Notes under the pieces: generated by a model
Seen by the model: only the letters and a program-made list of their open reading frames with translations
What the model was told of the DNA's origin: nothing
Databases searched by the model: none
Shown here: one piece after another, positions 30,148-34,051 of the stretch
How positions within the stretch are numbered: position 1 is the first letter of the stretch
Layout: the number at the start of each line of letters is the position of its first letter
Translations under genes and position numbers: made by a program
DNA from: Vibrio hibernica
GTDB taxonomy: Bacteria > Pseudomonadota > Gammaproteobacteria > Enterobacterales > Vibrionaceae
Reading direction: 5' to 3'
Assembly: GCF_015223435.1 (NCBI RefSeq)
Contig: NZ_VHKO01000028.1
Location: forward strand, 1 to 34,051
Length of the DNA stretch: 34,051 bases

Positions 30148-31349
30148 TCAGCCTGGCCGGCCGCGACATTCTCCATGCCTGGGGGAAATTCGTCTTCACC
30201 GGCATCGGTCTGGGTCTGCTGATCGGCGTCACCCTAGTCATGGCTGGGGTGTACCGAGGCATGGTGGACGACGGCAAGGCGTTGCTCGACAACAGTGGCG
30301 CTGACCTTTGGGTGGTGCAAAAGGATACTCTGGGTCCTTATGCGGAGTCGTCCAGCCTCAACGATGACGTGTATCGCGCCATTCTCGCCATGCCGGGAGT
30401 CTCACAGGCAGCGAACGCGACCTACCTGACCATGCAGGTACGCAAGGGCGAGAGTGATGTACGCACCATGGTGGTCGGCATCGCGCCCGGTGCGTTGGGG
30501 GCTACACCCGGATGGCCTCCTTATCTCGTCGCTGGACGCCAGATCACGCGCGGTCACTACGAGGCTGTGGCCGACATCGCCACCGGCTTCAAACTGGGAG
30601 ATCGTCTTGCCATTCGCCGCAATCATTACACCGTCGTGGGGCTGACACGGCGCATGGTGTCGTCCAGCGGCGACCCGATGGTATTCATTCCGCTCAAAGA
30701 TGCCCAGGAGGCCCAGTTCCTCAAGGACAACGATGCCATCTGGCAAAGCCGGCGTCGCACCGAAGCCAACCCGGTCTTCAATCGACCCGGTGATCCAGGT
30801 TTGCTGGATGCCGTGATTGCTTCACAGAGCAGCAACGCGTTCGTCAATACCGTGCTGGTCACTCTGAAACCTGGTCATGCGCCGGACGAGGTTGCCGAAT
30901 CCATCCAGCGCTGGAAGCGTTTGACGGTCTACACCCGGGCACAGATGGAAGACATCCTCGTCGGCAAGCTGATCGCCACCTCGGCCAAGCAGATCGGCAT
31001 GTTCCTTGTGATTCTGGCCATCGTTAGCGCGGCCATCGTTGCCTTCATCATCTATTCGCTGACGATGGACAAAATCCGTGAGATCGCGGTGTTGAAGCTC
31101 ATCGGCACACGCAACCGAACCATCGCCGCGATGATCATGCAGCAGGCGCTCGCCCTGGGCATGATTGGCTTCGTGGTCGGCAAGATCACAGCCACCTTTT
31201 CAGCACCGGCTTTTCCAAAATATGTCCTGCTCACGCCAATGGATTCTGTCGCCGGTTTTTTTGCTGTGCTCGTGATCTGCGTTCTAGCTAGCCTCGTCGC
31301 CATTAGCATGGCACTCAAGGTCGATCCGGCCGAAGCCATTGGAGGTTGA
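30144..31349 (+). CDS. FtsX/DevC-type ABC transporter permease
   Basis: A 401-residue membrane protein with the layout of MacB/DevC permeases: one N-terminal helix (WGKFVFTGIGLGLLIGVTLVMAG), a large periplasmic domain (residues about 35-270), then three C-terminal helices (MFLVILAIVSAAIVAFIIYSL, QQALALGMIGFVVG and FFAVLVICVLASLVAISMAL). DKIREIAVLKLIGTRNRTIAAMI is the coupling helix that contacts the ATPase. The end KVDPAEAIGG is a family hallmark. It overlaps the adaptor by four bases. Expected to work with the adaptor and the ATPase as a tripartite exporter; the cargo is unknown. Confidence 0.9.
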   Translation: MISLAGRDILHAWGKFVFTGIGLGLLIGVTLVMAGVYRGMVDDGKALLDNSGADLWVVQKDTLGPYAESSSLNDDVYRAILAMPGVSQAANATYLTMQVRKGESDVRTMVVGIAPGALGATPGWPPYLVAGRQITRGHYEAVADIATGFKLGDRLAIRRNHYTVVGLTRRMVSSSGDPMVFIPLKDAQEAQFLKDNDAIWQSRRRTEANPVFNRPGDPGLLDAVIASQSSNAFVNTVLVTLKPGHAPDEVAESIQRWKRLTVYTRAQMEDILVGKLIATSAKQIGMFLVILAIVSAAIVAFIIYSLTMDKIREIAVLKLIGTRNRTIAAMIMQQALALGMIGFVVGKITATFSAPAFPKYVLLTPMDSVAGFFAVLVICVLASLVAISMALKVDPAEAIGG

Positions 31350-31350
31350 G

Positions 31351-32061
31351 ATGAGTGGCAAAGGGATACACATCGAAAGTTTAAGCAAGCGGTATGGCGA
31401 TGGTGACACCGCTGTCTTTGCCTTGAGAGACGTGAATATGCATGTTGCGCCTGGTGAAGTGGTGGGACTGATCGGCCCTTCCGGGTCCGGCAAGAGCACG
31501 CTGCTCAAGTGTCTGGGTGCGGTGATCGAACCGACCGCCGGTCGCATGACGCTGGGCGATGAAGTGATCTACGCCGATGGCTGGAAAGTCCGCGACCTGC
31601 GCGCCTTACGGCGTGACAAGATCGGTTTCGTTTTCCAGGCGCCGTACCTGATTCCGTTTCTCGATGTCACCGACAACGTGGCGCTGCTGCCGATGCTTGC
31701 AGGCGTCGCGAATGGAGAGTCGCGCGCGAAGGCACTGGAATTGCTCACAGCGCTTGATGTGCAACACCGAGCTCGCGCAATGCCCTCGCAACTCTCCGGT
31801 GGCGAGCAGCAACGGGTCGCCATCGCGCGCGGACTGGTCAATCGTCCGCCGGTGATCCTGGCCGATGAACCTACTGCGCCGCTGGATTCCGAGCGCGCCA
31901 TGGCTGTAATCCGCATCCTCAACGACATGGCCCGGAAGTTAGAGACCGCCATCATCGTCGTCACCCATGACGAAAAGATCATCCCCACATTCAAGCGCAT
32001 CTACCACATCCGCGACGGCGTGACCCATGAGGAAGCTGGCGAAGGGCGGGAGTTCGAATGA
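31351..32061 (+). CDS. ABC transporter ATP-binding protein (LolD/DevA-like)
   Basis: A 236-residue cytosolic ATPase. Walker A GPSGSGKST at about 38-46, Q-loop in IGFVFQAPYLIP, signature LSGGEQQRVAIARG at about 149-162, Walker B PVILADEPTAPLD, and the H-loop VVTHDEKI. A start at ATG 31351 is preferred; GGAGG at 31341-31345 is well placed, while the in-frame TTG at 31339 lies before it. A single base separates it from the permease stop. It energises the FtsX-type permease. LolD- or DevA-like export ATPases are closely alike, so the transport direction is inferred from the adaptor partner. The operon continues towards the broken cytochrome gene 28 bases on. Confidence 0.93.
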   Translation: MSGKGIHIESLSKRYGDGDTAVFALRDVNMHVAPGEVVGLIGPSGSGKSTLLKCLGAVIEPTAGRMTLGDEVIYADGWKVRDLRALRRDKIGFVFQAPYLIPFLDVTDNVALLPMLAGVANGESRAKALELLTALDVQHRARAMPSQLSGGEQQRVAIARGLVNRPPVILADEPTAPLDSERAMAVIRILNDMARKLETAIIVVTHDEKIIPTFKRIYHIRDGVTHEEAGEGREFE

Positions 32062-32089
32062 GAGAACGATTGAATTACAGGAGAATTTC

Positions 32090-32484
32090 ATGACCCACCG
32101 CAAACACAGCCACGCATTTGGAACTATCACCCTGACCGTTACGGCCTGCCTGCTTTTATGGGGTTTTCAGTTGCCAGCTTGGGCTGGTGACGCTACCCAG
32201 GTTGAGCCACTGGCGCTACGCAAGATCATGCAGGAACTCGGGCGCAACATGTAGGCTATTACCGGTGCGATTTCGCAGGAGGAATGGGTTCAGGTCGTTC
32301 AGCTCGCCCCAAAAGTTGCTGCACACCCCGAGCCACCGCTTACTGAAAAAATGCGCATCCTTGCTTACCTCGGCGCTGATGCGACCAAGTTCAGAAACTT
32401 TGACGCGCAGACTCACGAGGCGGCGCTGGCCATGAAGCTGGCTGCTGCGAGCAGCGACGGCAAAGCGGTGATCCAATCATTTGG
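32090..32484 (+). pseudogene. Truncated cytochrome c'-like gene with an internal amber stop
   Basis: Starts at ATG 32090 after AGGAG. The signal peptide ends in LPAWA, then GDATQVEPLALRKIMQELGRNM, and a TAG at 32252-32254, where the family usually has Gln (CAG to TAG is one change). The frame stays open after the stop, with QEEWVQVVQLAPKVAAHPEP, then EKMRILAYLGADATKFRNFD and AMKLAAASSDGKAVIQSFG. This is the four-helix pattern of cytochrome c'-like proteins, whose CxxCH haem motif lies at the C-terminus. Here the sequence changes at about 32480 into type I restriction hsdR, before any CxxCH is reached. So the gene has lost its haem site and has an amber codon. The cytochrome c' reading is moderately secure; the original role next to the exporter is unknown. 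Confidence 0.6.
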
Positions 32485-34051
32485 CGGTGCACTGTCTGAA
32501 AAAGATCGTAAAACAGCCATGGTAACCACAGGCTGCCGCTTAGCGGAGCAAATCGGCAAAGGCAACGAGCGCATCATCTTCTCCATCATCAACAAGTTTG
32601 GCACCGCGATTGAACTGCCAGAGTGTTATAACGACAGCCCTGACATGATTGTCCTAGTTGATGAAGGCCACCGCAGCCAAAACGGTGAAAACAACATTCG
32701 AATGCAACAGGCGCTGCCAAAAGCCGCTTACATTGGCTTTACGGGGACACCACTGCTGCAAGATGACAAGACCGAAAACAAATTCGGTAAAATCATTCAC
32801 TCGTACACCATGCAACAGGCGGTGGAAGATAAAACCGTTACCCCCTTACTATATGAAGAGCGTGTTCCCGAGTTAAGCACCAACGACAAAGCGCTTGATG
32901 CTTGGTTCGACCGCATCACCGATAAGCTGACCGAAAAACAACGTACCGATTTGAAGAAGAAGTTCGCTCAGAAAGGTCAAATCTATCAAACCGAGGGTCG
33001 TATTGAACTTATCGCTCATGATATTTCTGACCATTTCCAAAACTTCAAACGCCAAGGTTTAAAGGGTCAGCTTGCTTGTGACTCAAAAGCGTCTGCCATC
33101 CAATACAAAAAGCTTCTTGACCAAATTGGCAAGGTGACTTCGGTTGTCGCTATGTCACCGCCAGACACCCGTGAAGGACACGATACGGTCGATGGTGAAA
33201 GCAAAGACATGGTGCAAAATTGGTGGAAGGATAATGTCGGCAACGAAGATGAAAAAGCCTACACCAAACGCATCATTGAAGAGTTCGCCAAAGACGATGG
33301 CCCTGATTTGATGATCGTGGTGGATAAGCTTCTAACAGGCTTTGATGAGCCGAAAAACACGGTGCTGTACATCGATAAGCCGCTGAAACAACATAACCTT
33401 ATCCAAGCCATCGCTCGTGTGAACCGCCTGCATCAGAAGAAAGAGTTTGGTTACCTCATCGATTACCGTGGCATCTTAAAAGAGCTCGATGCGACCATTG
33501 CGGACTACCAGGACTTGGCCGAGCGCACCCAAGGTGGTTTTGATATCGATGACCTTAAAGGCTTGTACAGCCGCATGGTACTGAATATAAGAAGCTGCCA
33601 GGTCTTTATAGTGAGCTGTGGGCATTTTTTATTGATGTAAAAAACACACAAGATCCGCAAGCAATGGCACGGGTATTTGCGCCGAACATAGAATACGTAG
33701 ATGGTCAGCCCACCGATTTAAACCTAAAGAAACGCCAAGATTTTTATAGCACGCTCACTGCGTTTGCTAATTGCTTAAAAGTCGCCCTGCAATCAGCCAC
33801 CTACTTTGAAGACAAGAGCTTTGATGATAAACGTCAGATTTATAAAGACACGCTAAAAAGCATGACATCACTGCGTAAAGTTGTCCGTGAGCAAGCAGAA
33901 GAGACCATTGATTACGACGAGTACGCTGAGAGCATTCGCACTATGTTAGACAAGCACATCGGCGGCGTTGAGATCCAAGAGTCTAAAGGCGCTTATCTGG
34001 TTGGCAATATGGGTAAGGATATAAAACCAGAAGAGCTAAGTGACGATGAGG
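32485..34051 (+). pseudogene. hsdR: 5'-truncated, frameshifted hsdR (type I restriction enzyme subunit R)
   Basis: The reading frame of the broken cytochrome gene continues without a stop into the helicase part of HsdR: motif II VLVDEGHRSQ, motif III GFTGTP, IRMQQALPKAAYIG, and motif VI HNLIQAIARVNRLHQKKEFG. It lacks the N-terminal PD-(D/E)xK nuclease and the first helicase motif. At 33577-33580 the frame breaks: GGTACTGAA where a family member would read ATGAGTACTGAA, consistent with one lost A, so the natural frame (TEYKKLPGLYSELWAFFID) continues in phase +1 and shows no stop to the window edge. The frame shown by the original reading ends at 33640. The gene cannot make an active R subunit. 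No hsdM or hsdS is in the window. Confidence 0.82.

Noticed and set aside
30402..30746. Antisense frame of 114 codons within the FtsX-type permease
   Set aside because: Long antisense frames are expected in G+C-rich DNA; the sense protein has clear family motifs.

Overview
The window looks like chromosomal DNA of a Vibrio species (Vibrionaceae). Supporting signs are a secreted family 19 chitinase, tandem MgtE magnesium transporters, a superintegron-type attC site behind a toxin-antitoxin cassette, and overall gene content and codon use. The species cannot be fixed from the sequence alone. No rRNA, tRNA or CRISPR array was seen.

Layout. 1-3618: tail of a membrane protein, GH19 chitinase, SatP-type acetate transporter, and Pcp pyroglutamyl peptidase. 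3794-6144: a leftward operon of an M20 peptidase with the YjiG/YjiH membrane pair, probably peptide or amino acid derivative use. 6458-10533: a sodium:alanine symporter, DadA and a divergent LysR regulator, suggesting D-/L-alanine catabolism. 10708-11031: a small DOPA-dioxygenase-like protein. 11032-15866: a magnesium locus with a long leader, a CBS-domain protein, MgtE, MgtC-like and a second MgtE. 16056-19080: a lipoprotein of the endonuclease/exonuclease/phosphatase fold, a broken SWIM zinc-finger gene and a YeiL-like Crp/Fnr regulator. 19292-21268: a purine nucleoside module (DeoD and an MFS transporter). 21436-22141: one integron cassette carrying a ParE/Phd-type toxin-antitoxin pair, sitting exactly at the stop codon of an M3-family peptidase (22138-23985).

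The right third is an accessory region. 24371-26669 holds an overlapping ATPase plus HNH nuclease pair that resembles Septu (PtuA/PtuB) phage defence but has a long N-terminal extension on the ATPase. It is followed by a catalytic-domain-only tyrosine recombinase and the remnant of an AbiEi/DUF6088 gene. From about 28350 to 32480 the DNA is visibly G+C-rich and compact: TetR, HlyD-type adaptor, FtsX/DevC-type permease, LolD/DevA-type ATPase and a broken cytochrome c'-like gene. This is an imported efflux module controlled through a perfect 28-bp palindrome. Its last gene is interrupted by an amber codon and then joined in frame to the middle of a type I restriction hsdR gene, which itself carries a one-base frameshift and runs off the window.

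Two copies of a ~130-bp imperfect inverted-repeat element, in opposite orientation, lie at 15890-16017 and 19086-19223. The first sits in the loop of what was a simple terminator of mgtE2.
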